Source: Acidovorax sp. (GTDB lineage: Bacteria; Pseudomonadota; Gammaproteobacteria; Burkholderiales; Burkholderiaceae_C). From it: 35,001 nt of DNA. This document shows, piece by piece, positions 16,584-24,204 of this stretch; the first letter of the stretch is position 1, and the number at the start of each line of letters is the position of its first letter. Position numbers and translations under genes: made by a program. The notes under the pieces were generated by a model. It did not search any database, was not told the origin of the DNA, and was given only the letters and a program-made list of their open reading frames with translations. Location of the stretch: assembly GCF_022763525.1 (NCBI RefSeq), contig NZ_JALEGG010000054.1:1-35001 (forward strand), read 5' to 3'.

Positions 16584-17447
16584 ATGGACGCCAACACCCA
16601 ACTGAATGAACGCCGCCTGGCCGATGCCTGGGCCGAATTGCACACGCATGCCGTCAACGGCAATCCGCTGCACGCCGACGCCTACCGCCTGGCCTTCGCC
16701 GACCCCGAGTTCCTGTTTCGCCGCGAAACGCGCGGCATCCGATTTCAGCTGGAGATGCTCAAGCCCGATCTGGGCCAGGCCGAGCAAGGCATCGAGAACA
16801 CCGTCGTGGTCTACGGCAGCGCCCGTTTCGTGGCGCCGGATGAAGCCGCAGCCCAGCTCGCCGAGGCCGAAGCCAGCGGCGACGAAGTGCGGCTTTCGCG
16901 CGCGCAGCTGGCGGTGCGCAACGCCCGGTACTACGACCTGGCCCGCCAGTTCGCCAAGCTGGTGGCCGACTACAGCGAGCGCCAGCGCCCTGCCGACCGC
17001 ATCTACATCTGCACCGGCGGCGGCCCCGGCATCATGGAGGCCGCCAACCGTGGCGCCCACGAGGCCGGTGCGCTGAACGTGGGCCTGAACATCGCCCTGC
17101 CCCACGAGCAAAGCGGCAACCGCTTCATCTCGCCGAGCCTGAGCTTCAAGTTCCACTACTTCGCGCTGCGCAAGATGCACTTCATGATGCGCGCCAAGGC
17201 CCTGGTGGCCTTCCCCGGGGGGTTTGGTACGCTGGACGAGCTGTTCGAAGTGCTCACACTGGTGCAGACCAAGAAGGCCAAGCCCGTGCCCATCGTGCTG
17301 TTCGGGGCGGACTACTGGAAGCGGCTGATCAACTTCGACGTGCTGGTGGAAGAAGGCACGATCTCGGCGCAGGACCTCCAGCTCTTCCACTACACCGACG
17401 ATCCGCAGGAAGCCTGGGAGCTGATCAAGTCCTTCTATCAGCTGTAA
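16584..17447 (+). CDS. LOG-family nucleotide-processing protein (TIGR00730/COG1611-like)
   Basis: A 287-residue Rossmann-like protein. CTGGGPGIMEAANRGAHEAG near residue 145 and AFPGGFGTLDELFEVLTLVQ near residue 210 are the nucleotide-binding and PGGxGTxxE catalytic motifs of the LOG family. Members cleave cytokinin riboside monophosphates or other nucleoside monophosphates to base plus ribose 5-phosphate. The old label 'lysine decarboxylase' for this family is not supported biochemically. This is a longer version, with about 75 residues before the core, which may point to an AMP-nucleosidase-like subgroup rather than plant-type LOG. The exact substrate cannot be read from sequence. ATG 16584 starts the helical N-terminus. 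Confidence 0.85.
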   Translation: MDANTQLNERRLADAWAELHTHAVNGNPLHADAYRLAFADPEFLFRRETRGIRFQLEMLKPDLGQAEQGIENTVVVYGSARFVAPDEAAAQLAEAEASGDEVRLSRAQLAVRNARYYDLARQFAKLVADYSERQRPADRIYICTGGGPGIMEAANRGAHEAGALNVGLNIALPHEQSGNRFISPSLSFKFHYFALRKMHFMMRAKALVAFPGGFGTLDELFEVLTLVQTKKAKPVPIVLFGADYWKRLINFDVLVEEGTISAQDLQLFHYTDDPQEAWELIKSFYQL

Positions 17448-17531
17448 ACCGGTTTCCCAGCGAGAGCGCGCGCCCGTCGGCCTTCCTTCGCGCGCTGCGT
17501 GCCGGCATGCCAATCCGATCGCCTTTGCTGC

Positions 17532-18488
17532 TCAGCGAATGATCGGCGGCGGTGCTGGCGGCAAAACGATGATGGGCGGCCGCAGGATGATGATGGGCGG
17601 CCGCGTCACCGGCGTGGGCGCAGGTGCCGGGGTGACGGGCGGCGGCGGCCGCGTGGTGGGCGGCTGCGGCGGCCTGGACGGCGGGGGCGGCGCGCCCGGG
17701 TCGGGTGCTGGCGCGGGTGGCGCAGGCGTGCCTGGCGGGCGAGTTGGGGGTGGTGGCGCAGGGACGGAAGGGTCCATGGGCGCAGGAGCCGGCGCGGGCC
17801 CCGGCGGCGTGGGCGCGGGCTCTGCGGGCGCCTGCGTATTCCGCTCGTTCCCCAACTGCTCACCAACGGCCCACGGAACCGGCGGCGGTGGAACTGGCAA
17901 GACTGCGCGCGTGTGGGTATACACCGGCAACTGGCGGCTGGAAATCACCCGCACCGACTCGCCGGCCTTCAGCCCCACGCAGCCGGCTTCGGTGCAAACC
18001 TCGATCTCATCCTGCTCCCCCGTTACCAGCAGTTCCCCCTGCTCATTGAACGCAATCAGAAAGGCCGAGCCGCGAATGCCGACCAGTGCCGTGGGCGTGG
18101 TCACCTTGTAGTTGCGCGCGTCCCGCTTGCCGATCCAGCCCGTGATGGCACGCAGGCCGCCGCGCACGAGGTTGACGGCAAACTGATCCTGCGCGGCGTC
18201 GCCGGTGTCCGCATAGCGCGTCACCATGAAGTGCGAGTCCGGGTACAGCGCCACCAGGCCACCATCCGAGAAGCGGATCTGGGCGCGCCCATTGGCCCCG
18301 GTGACCACGATGTCGCCGCTCTCCACCTCGGAACCCTTCATCGCGGGCAACGCGCCGGCTGCCCTGCGCAACTGAACATCACCTGTCGCAAATTGCACCA
18401 TGCCCGCGGCGGCCAGCCCCTGCAGGGGCCACGCGGCGGCCACGGCCATCCACAGCGGCCACCGCGTTGATGAATGATTGGACTGCAT
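17532..18488 (-). CDS. secreted FecR-domain protein with proline-rich tail
   Basis: A 318-residue exported protein. A signal peptide lies at about residues 1-28 (WMAVAAAWPLQGLAAAG). A FecR-type beta-domain follows (about residues 30-190), with GSEVESGDIVVTGANGRAQI, FSDGGLVALYPDSHF and VTTPTALVGIRGSAF. Residues about 200-318 are almost entirely Pro/Ala/Thr, ending in the repeated RPPIIILRPPIIVLPP. It lacks the cytoplasmic anti-sigma part of classical FecR, so it is not a sigma regulator. ATG 18488 has GAGGAG 8 nt upstream, a better start than the TTG at 18503. It lies 11 bp after a TPR/beta-barrel protein gene. A role as a periplasmic or surface partner of that barrel is inference. Confidence 0.75.
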   Translation of the reverse strand: MQSNHSSTRWPLWMAVAAAWPLQGLAAAGMVQFATGDVQLRRAAGALPAMKGSEVESGDIVVTGANGRAQIRFSDGGLVALYPDSHFMVTRYADTGDAAQDQFAVNLVRGGLRAITGWIGKRDARNYKVTTPTALVGIRGSAFLIAFNEQGELLVTGEQDEIEVCTEAGCVGLKAGESVRVISSRQLPVYTHTRAVLPVPPPPVPWAVGEQLGNERNTQAPAEPAPTPPGPAPAPAPMDPSVPAPPPPTRPPGTPAPPAPAPDPGAPPPPSRPPQPPTTRPPPPVTPAPAPTPVTRPPIIILRPPIIVLPPAPPPIIR

Positions 18489-18499
18489 CGCTTGGCTCC

Positions 18500-19861
18500 T
18501 CAAAACTCGCGCCGCACCGTGACGGAGAACACCCGGCGGTCATAGTCGGTAATGGGCACGTTGGATGCGTTGCGCGTCTGCGCCCATTGGGGCGTGACGC
18601 GCCATCCCGGCGCGGGCAGCCATGACAACCCCAGCGCCCACTGCGTCTGGCGATCACGGCGCACCACGCCAAAGAAGGGGTCCGCCCCACCGTAGCTGCG
18701 CCGTTCGTGGTTCAAGTGCGCGAAGGCAGCCCATTGCGCACTGAGCGCCCACTGCAAGCCCGCGCGCACGCCAGTCAGGTCATGCTGCAGATGTTCGAGG
18801 TTGTCTGCACGGGGGGACTCCCGCCCGGCATACAGCCCCGCGTAGAACAGGCTGCCGGTGCGCAGCACCTGCACGTAGGAAGCCCCGCCGACCGTGCGCC
18901 GCGCATCCCGCAGGGACTGCGCCGGATAGCGCAGCCCCTGCACCTGGACAAACGTATCCCAGTGGCGATAGCCGTCGATCCGGTAGATCCACTGCGCCAG
19001 CGCCCCTCCAATGTTGCGCAGCGTGCTGCCGTCCAGCCGGTAGGTCGCCCCCTGGGCACTCAGCATCCACTCGTGCCGTTCCCACCGGTAGGCCACGCCG
19101 GCCGTGGCGTCCAGCTGGGTACTGTCGTACGCATCCCCGGCACCGGCATGCCCGTGCAGCTCGGCGGTTGCCGAGCCGATGAGGGACCAGCGCGCATCCA
19201 GCACGTGCCGCCCGCGGAGGTTGCCCTGCACCTGGGCATACGATGCGCGCTGTGCTTCAGCACCCGGGGCCAGCGTCCAGGCCGGTGTGCCTGGGGGCGA
19301 AAGCGTGGGGGCGTCGGGGCCCGGACCGGCGTTGACGTTGGAGTCGCGCCCCAGCGCGAATTCAACGTAGCCCTTCCAGGTGGAACCACCATCGTGTCCC
19401 CGGCGGTCGTGCGAGACCAGGAACTGGTCGATGCTGAGCGCGGCATCCACAGGCACCCCGTCGGTGCGAACGCGCTCCGAGACCGCAGCGGCGCCCCGCC
19501 GATCGCCCACGGCATGCAGCGCGCGTCCCAGCTCCCAGGCCGCAGCGGCGTTGTCGGGTTGCACGGCCACCACGCGTTCCCACGCCAGCACGGCGCGGCT
19601 GAACTGGCCCGCCGCAAAGGCGGCCCGCCCCATCAGGGTGTCAAAAGCGGGGTCGCCCGCGCGGACTGCCTCGTACGGGTCGAGCAGCTCGAACGCGCGC
19701 TGGGCATCGCGCTGCGCGAGCAGTGCTTCGGCCTGGCCCAGCACGTCACCGCCGACACCGTCCGCGCCTTCGCCGGCGTGAAGCATGGCACCGGGAGCCC
19801 CCAGCAAAAAAGGCAGCATGGCCAGGCGACGTGCGAGCCGCCAGCAGGATGGAACGCTCAT
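18500..19861 (-). CDS. TPR-containing outer-membrane beta-barrel protein, Slam/DUF560-like
   Basis: A 453-residue exported protein. After a signal peptide (about residues 1-29, ending AMLHA), residues about 35-140 are tetratricopeptide repeats (AFELLDPYEAV..., NAAAAWELGRALHAVGD). From about residue 165 (WKGYVEFALGRDSNVNAGP) the chain alternates polar and aromatic residues as a transmembrane barrel and ends in Phe (SVTVRREF), the usual outer-membrane signal. The layout and segments such as RRSYGGADPFFGVVRRDRQ and the closing SNVPITDYDRRVFSV resemble the surface lipoprotein assembly modifier (Slam, DUF560) family; the assignment is tentative because it rests on pattern recall. A generic TPR porin-like protein is the alternative. 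ATG 19861 is preferred over upstream in-frame starts because it begins the signal peptide. The FecR-domain gene follows 11 bp downstream. Confidence 0.65.
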   Translation of the reverse strand: MSVPSCWRLARRLAMLPFLLGAPGAMLHAGEGADGVGGDVLGQAEALLAQRDAQRAFELLDPYEAVRAGDPAFDTLMGRAAFAAGQFSRAVLAWERVVAVQPDNAAAAWELGRALHAVGDRRGAAAVSERVRTDGVPVDAALSIDQFLVSHDRRGHDGGSTWKGYVEFALGRDSNVNAGPGPDAPTLSPPGTPAWTLAPGAEAQRASYAQVQGNLRGRHVLDARWSLIGSATAELHGHAGAGDAYDSTQLDATAGVAYRWERHEWMLSAQGATYRLDGSTLRNIGGALAQWIYRIDGYRHWDTFVQVQGLRYPAQSLRDARRTVGGASYVQVLRTGSLFYAGLYAGRESPRADNLEHLQHDLTGVRAGLQWALSAQWAAFAHLNHERRSYGGADPFFGVVRRDRQTQWALGLSWLPAPGWRVTPQWAQTRNASNVPITDYDRRVFSVTVRREF

Positions 19862-19929
19862 GTCAGCCCCCTCTACCCTCTGTCGAAGGCGCCAATCTAC
19901 TCTTTTTCTGGCCATTTGCTCATCCGCGC

Positions 19930-19952
19930 AAGCCCTGGCTAGGCAAGGGCTT
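19930..19952. other. hairpin in the MFS / beta-barrel gap
   Basis: AAGCCCT (19930-19936) and AGGGCTT (19946-19952) form a 7-bp stem with a 9-nt loop, in the 126-bp gap following the MFS stop codon on the minus strand. There is no T-run. It could stall or protect the 3' end of the rmuC-MFS transcript. Confidence 0.35.
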
Positions 19953-19987
19953 CCCACCGTGCGGCACCGCGCGGGCTGCGCCGCTGG

Positions 19988-21160
19988 CTATTTCTGGCCG
20001 CCGATGCACCACGCCAGCCGGGCGCCAGCCAAACCGGCCGCGCCCACCGCCCAGAACAGGCCGGCCACGCCCATCACGGCGCCGGCCGAGCCGAACAGCA
20101 GGGGCATGAAAACGCTGGAGGCGTTGATGGCCATCAGGCGCAAGCCCAGTGCTTCGCCCTGGCGGTGCGATGGGGTGATCTGGTGCAGCAGGCTCATCAC
20201 CATGGGCTGGCCAGTGCCCAGCGCCAGGCCCAGCAGCACCGAGCACAGCCCCATCGCCAGCGCGCTGTGCAGCAGCGGGTACACAGCGAACAGCGCGGCC
20301 GTCAGCAGCATGGCGCCCGCCATCACGCCGCGCTCGCGCAGATGCCTGGCCACAAAGGGCATGAGCACGCGAATGGCCGTGACCGCCAGCGCAAACGCAC
20401 CGAAGATGGTGCCGATGACCGCCGCCGACAGGCCGCGCTCGTGCCCCAGCAACGGCACCGCAAAGGCGTGCACGTCCCAGCAGGACGAGATCAGCCAGTT
20501 CACGATCAGCAGGCGGCGAAACGGCGGATCCTTGAGCAGATCCCAGGCGCGCGGCGGCGGCCCGTCGTGGGCCGCGGCGGCGGCAGCTGTTGGCAGCTCC
20601 TGCGTGCCCCGCACGCAAAGCCAGCTCACCACGGGCAGCAACGCCAGTAGCGCAAAGGCCGCCCGGTAGCCATCGAGGCTGCCCGGACTTCCACCCGCGT
20701 GGTCGATGGCCAGCCCCGCCACAAAAGGGCCGATGAAATTGGACACCCCGGGCCCGATGGACAGCCAGCTGAACACCTGCTTGAGCACCGTGGGATCGTG
20801 CACGGCGCGGCCCGCGTGGCGCTGCACGGCAATGGTGGCGCCCCCTGCGGCAGCCCCTGTCATGAGGGCGGCAAGGCACAGCACCACAAAGGTCGGGAAC
20901 ACCACCGCCAGCCCCGCGCCCGCGCATGCCAAGGCCACCGAGTAAGTCATGGGCCGCTGAAGGCCGTGGCGGTCGGCAAAGCGGCCCGCCGGCAGTGCCA
21001 GGATCACCTGCGTGAGCGCAAACAGCGCCACCAGAAATCCCACGGCTGCCACGCTGTAGCCCTCGCGCAGCGCCAGCAAGGGCGCTGCCAGCCGCATGCC
21101 GGCCATGCTGCCGTGCACACAGATCTGCGCCGCAATCAGGCGGGCCAGGGCCCAGTTCAC
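19988..21160 (-). CDS. MFS transporter
   Basis: A 390-residue, 12-helix major facilitator. The helix 2-3 loop motif ALPAGRFADRHGLQRPM matches the MFS motif A, and the two halves are separated by the cytoplasmic loop around GPPPRAWDLLKDPPFRRLL. Substrate cannot be inferred; the family includes efflux and uptake carriers. The start is a GTG overlapping the rmuC stop by 4 bp (GTGA), so it is probably translated by coupling to rmuC. That overlap is odd because the two proteins have no known functional link. No stop, frameshift or unusual codon use is seen. Confidence 0.85.
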   Translation of the reverse strand: MNWALARLIAAQICVHGSMAGMRLAAPLLALREGYSVAAVGFLVALFALTQVILALPAGRFADRHGLQRPMTYSVALACAGAGLAVVFPTFVVLCLAALMTGAAAGGATIAVQRHAGRAVHDPTVLKQVFSWLSIGPGVSNFIGPFVAGLAIDHAGGSPGSLDGYRAAFALLALLPVVSWLCVRGTQELPTAAAAAAHDGPPPRAWDLLKDPPFRRLLIVNWLISSCWDVHAFAVPLLGHERGLSAAVIGTIFGAFALAVTAIRVLMPFVARHLRERGVMAGAMLLTAALFAVYPLLHSALAMGLCSVLLGLALGTGQPMVMSLLHQITPSHRQGEALGLRLMAINASSVFMPLLFGSAGAVMGVAGLFWAVGAAGLAGARLAWCIGGQK

Positions 21161-22980
21161 AGCGGATCGTCCTCGGGGTCGAGGCCCGGCAGCGCGGCCG
21201 TGCCGCCTCCCGGCAAGGGCACGGTGGTGGCGGTGGGGGCCGGCAGCTCCTGCACGTCGCGCAGCTTGCGCTGGATGGCGCGGGTGCGCACGCCCACCTC
21301 GTCAAACTTCTTGGCGGCGGCGTCGATGGATTTCTTGGTGGCCTCCACCACGTCGCCAAACTTGGCGAACTCGGTCTTGACCATGCCCAAAAGGCTCCAC
21401 ACCTCGGAGGAGCGCTTTTCGATGGCCAGCGTCTTGAAGCCCATCTGCAAACTGTTGAGCATGGCCGCTAGGTTGGCCGGGCCGGTGATCATCACGCGGC
21501 ATTCGTTCTGCACCGCTTCGACCAGGCCGGGGCGGCGCATCACCTCGGCAAACAGCCCCTCGGTGGGCAGGTACAGCACGGCAAAGTCGGTGGTGTGCGG
21601 GGGCGAGACGTATTTGGCGAAGATCTTCTTGGCCTCGAGCTTGATGGACGTCTCGAACGCGTTGCCGGCCGACGCGATGAGGAGCTTGTCGGCCGCGTCC
21701 TGCGCGTCCAGCAGGCGTTGGTATTGCTCCACGGGATACTTCGAGTCGATGGGCAGCCACACGGGATGTTCGTCGTTTCGGCCTGGCAGGCGGATGGCGA
21801 ATTCGACCAGTTCGTCGCTGCCCGGCACGGTCTTGACGTTGCGTGCGAACTGGTCGGGCGTGAGCACGTTGTCGATGATGGCACCCAGCTGCATTTCGCC
21901 CCAGGTGCCGCGCGTCTTCACGTTGGTCATCACGCGCTTCAAGTCGCCCACGCTGCCCGCAAGGGTTTGCATTTCGCCCAGGCCCTTGTGCACTTGCTCC
22001 AGCCGGTCGCTGACCAGCTTGAAGGATTCGCCCAGGCGCTGCTCCAGCGTGGCGTGGAGCTTTTCGTCCACCGTGCGGCGCATCTCCTCGAGCTTGGTGG
22101 CGTTGTCGGCCTGGATGGCGCCCAGGCGCTCGTTGAGCGCGGTGCGCAGTTGCTCGGCGTTGTGCTGGCTGCCCTGCACCAGGCCGGCCAGCTGCTGCGA
22201 GACGGCATCTTGCAACACCGAGAACTGGTTCTTGATCTGGGTGCCATTGGCCTCCAGCTGGTCCTTGAGCGCCGTGGACATGGTGCCCAGCTGTGCCTGA
22301 ATGTCTCCCTTGAGCGAGTCAAGGGTGAGGCGCGTGGCAGCCTGCAGGGCCTCGAAGCGCTCCTGGATGCGTTTCTCGAACAGCACTGCGCTCTCGCCCA
22401 TCGCTTCGCGCGACTTGACGCTTTCGGCCGCCAGCGCGCCCGTGGTGGCGGTGAGCTCGGTGCGAAAACCGACCAGCGTGTCCGACAGCTCCTTGCGGGC
22501 GGCCGCCGAATCCGCCTGGCCCTGTGCCAGGTGCGCCAGGAGCGCCTTGCTGCTTTCCTCCAGGCGGCTGGCCACGGCCTGCTGAAGGCCGTCAAAGCGC
22601 TGCGCGAGAGAGGCATCCAGCGCCGTCTGCCGCTGCTCCAGCCGCGCTTCGAAAACCCCAAACGCAGCCAGCAGCTCGGCGCGACCGTTGCGCGACTCGG
22701 CCACGGCTTGGGCCAGACGCTCGTCCACTGCGTGGCGCAGGGACTCCAGCGTGTGCTGCGTGGCCTGCGTGAACCCGGCCAGCTGGTTGGCCAACGCGTC
22801 CATGGCCCCGTCGTTCTTGGCCACGGCCAGCTGCGTGGCCTGCGCGGTGCTCTCCAGCGCCGTCAGGCGCGCCAGCCATTCAGGCGGCAGGTCCACCCGC
22901 GGGCGCCGCACCAGCAGCAGCACGGTCAGCACCAGCACCAAGGCCAGCACGGCCAGCAGAACAAGCGATTCAGTAGTCAA
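21157..22980 (-). CDS. rmuC: RmuC-family DNA recombination protein
   Basis: A 607-residue protein. An N-terminal membrane anchor (LVLLAVLALVLVLTVLLLV, residues about 6-24) is followed by about 300 residues of coiled coil rich in Gln, Glu and Ala, then the RmuC nuclease-like domain from about residue 350: TRGTWGEMQLGAIIDNVL, LPIDSKYPVEQYQRLLDA and TTDFAVLYLPTEGLFAE are family landmarks. RmuC limits inversion at short inverted repeats in E. coli; the biochemical activity is not firmly known. At 607 residues it is longer than E. coli RmuC (about 475) owing to the coiled coil. The start appears to be TTG at 22980, because an in-frame TAG lies three codons upstream and no ATG precedes the anchor. 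Repeat copy 4 begins 15 bp upstream. Confidence 0.9.
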   Translation of the reverse strand: MTTESLVLLAVLALVLVLTVLLLVRRPRVDLPPEWLARLTALESTAQATQLAVAKNDGAMDALANQLAGFTQATQHTLESLRHAVDERLAQAVAESRNGRAELLAAFGVFEARLEQRQTALDASLAQRFDGLQQAVASRLEESSKALLAHLAQGQADSAAARKELSDTLVGFRTELTATTGALAAESVKSREAMGESAVLFEKRIQERFEALQAATRLTLDSLKGDIQAQLGTMSTALKDQLEANGTQIKNQFSVLQDAVSQQLAGLVQGSQHNAEQLRTALNERLGAIQADNATKLEEMRRTVDEKLHATLEQRLGESFKLVSDRLEQVHKGLGEMQTLAGSVGDLKRVMTNVKTRGTWGEMQLGAIIDNVLTPDQFARNVKTVPGSDELVEFAIRLPGRNDEHPVWLPIDSKYPVEQYQRLLDAQDAADKLLIASAGNAFETSIKLEAKKIFAKYVSPPHTTDFAVLYLPTEGLFAEVMRRPGLVEAVQNECRVMITGPANLAAMLNSLQMGFKTLAIEKRSSEVWSLLGMVKTEFAKFGDVVEATKKSIDAAAKKFDEVGVRTRAIQRKLRDVQELPAPTATTVPLPGGGTAALPGLDPEDDPL

Positions 22981-22995
22981 GGCAGTCCACTATGT

Positions 22996-23050
22996 TTTTG
23001 ATAGCTGCTTGCGCTTGACTGGCAAGCGCGGGCAGCCGATTGGATTCAAA
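22996..23050 (+). repeat. dispersed palindromic repeat family A, copy 4
   Basis: TTTTGATAGCTGCTT, then GCGCTTG (23011-23017), loop ACTGG, CAAGCGC (23023-23029), then GGGCAGCCGATTGGATTCAAA. Its last bases include the stop codon of the dehydrogenase gene (minus strand), and its other end is 15 bp from the rmuC start, so it fills the junction. It is the copy closest to the consensus in this window. Confidence 0.85.
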
Positions 23051-24032
23051 CTCTGGCGGAGGCAGGCTTGTTCACCGGCGTGAGCGCGCCCTGGCCGCCA
23101 AAAAAAACGATCAGATTGTCCGCCGCCAGATTCGCCATGGCCCGGCGCGTGGGCACCGTGGCGCTGGCAATGTGCGGCGTGAGCACCACGTTGGGCACGG
23201 TGAGCAGGTCGGGGTGCACGTTTGGCTCGCCCTCGAACACATCCAGGCCCGCTGCCGCAATGCGCCGCTCGCGCAGGGCCAGGGCCAAAGCCGCGTCGTC
23301 CACGATACCGCCGCGCGCAATGTTGATGAGCGTGGCCGTGGGCTTCATCAGCGCCAGCTCGGACGCGCCGATGGTGTGGTGCGACGCGGCCGTGTAAGGC
23401 ACGACCAGCATCACATGGTCTGCAGTGCGCAGAAGTTCCTCTTTGCTGACATAGCTGGCCTTGCATTCGGCTTCTAGCTCTGCCGAAAGCCGCGAGCGGT
23501 TGTGATAGACCACCTTCATGCCAAAGCCATGCGCGCCGCGCTTGGCAATGCCCTGCCCGATGCGCCCCATGCCGATGATGCCCAGCGTGCTGCCGTGGAT
23601 GTCGCTGCCCGCGAACATGTCGTAGCTCCACTTGGTCCATTTGCCGGCGCGCAGGTAATGTTCGCTCTCGGTCATGCGGCGGGCCGTGGCCATCAGCAAT
23701 GCAAACCCGAAGTCGGCCGTGGTCTCGGTCAGCACATCGGGCGTGTTGGTGCCCTGCACGCCAGCCGCCGTCATGGCGTCCACGTCGAAGTTGTTGTAGC
23801 CCACGGCCATGTTGGCGCAGATCTTGAGGCGCGGCGCGGCGGCCAGCAGCGCGGCGTCGATGCGCTGGCTGCCGGTGGTGAGCACGCCATCCTTGTCAGC
23901 CAAACGCGCGGCCAGCTCGGCCGGGGTCCAGATCACGTCGTCGGGGTTCGCTTCCACGTCGAAATGCTCGCGGAGGCGGTCCACGATGTCGGGGAAGATC
24001 GCTCGCGCGACCAGGATGCGGGGTTGGCTCAT
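23046..24032 (-). CDS. D-2-hydroxyacid dehydrogenase, glyoxylate/hydroxypyruvate reductase type
   Basis: A 328-residue NAD(P)-dependent dehydrogenase. The Rossmann motif GIIGMGRIGQGIA is at residues 151-163. The catalytic triad of the family is intact: Arg240 (INIARGG), Glu269 (DVFEGEP) and His287 (LTPHIAS). The N-terminal catalytic domain contains MAVGYNNFDVDA. Overall the sequence resembles GhrB/TkrA (2-ketogluconate, hydroxypyruvate and glyoxylate reductase) more than SerA or PdxB, but substrate choice cannot be settled by eye. ATG 24032 is used because the 11 upstream in-frame codons add nothing family-like and GGAAATAGCAGT precedes it. The stop codon lies within repeat copy 4. Confidence 0.85.
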   Translation of the reverse strand: MSQPRILVARAIFPDIVDRLREHFDVEANPDDVIWTPAELAARLADKDGVLTTGSQRIDAALLAAAPRLKICANMAVGYNNFDVDAMTAAGVQGTNTPDVLTETTADFGFALLMATARRMTESEHYLRAGKWTKWSYDMFAGSDIHGSTLGIIGMGRIGQGIAKRGAHGFGMKVVYHNRSRLSAELEAECKASYVSKEELLRTADHVMLVVPYTAASHHTIGASELALMKPTATLINIARGGIVDDAALALALRERRIAAAGLDVFEGEPNVHPDLLTVPNVVLTPHIASATVPTRRAMANLAADNLIVFFGGQGALTPVNKPASARV

Positions 24033-24080
24033 ACTGCTATTTCCAATCAATTGGGTGGAGATCACCGCACGTAGAACGGG

Positions 24081-24200
24081 CGTGCACCAATACCAGGGCC
24101 GCCGAGCAAAGGCCGCCCTGCAGCGAGGGCGGCGCCCCCCTTCCCGCAGCGCGCAGCGATGCGAGAGAAGGGGGCAGCGGCGCAGCCGCTCAGGGGGATG
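24081..24200 (-). repeat. dispersed palindromic element family B, copy 2
   Basis: Read on the minus strand it starts CATCCCCCTGAGCGGC. It contains the hairpin AGCGGC-GCA-GCCGCT (24176-24190) and a larger stem CCCCCTTC (24136-24143) / GAAGGGGG (24167-24174). Its distal half aligns with the last 50 bp of the element at 5646-5797. It occupies most of the 172-bp gap between the antiporter stop and the dehydrogenase start. Confidence 0.75.
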
Positions 24201-24204
24201 TCCA

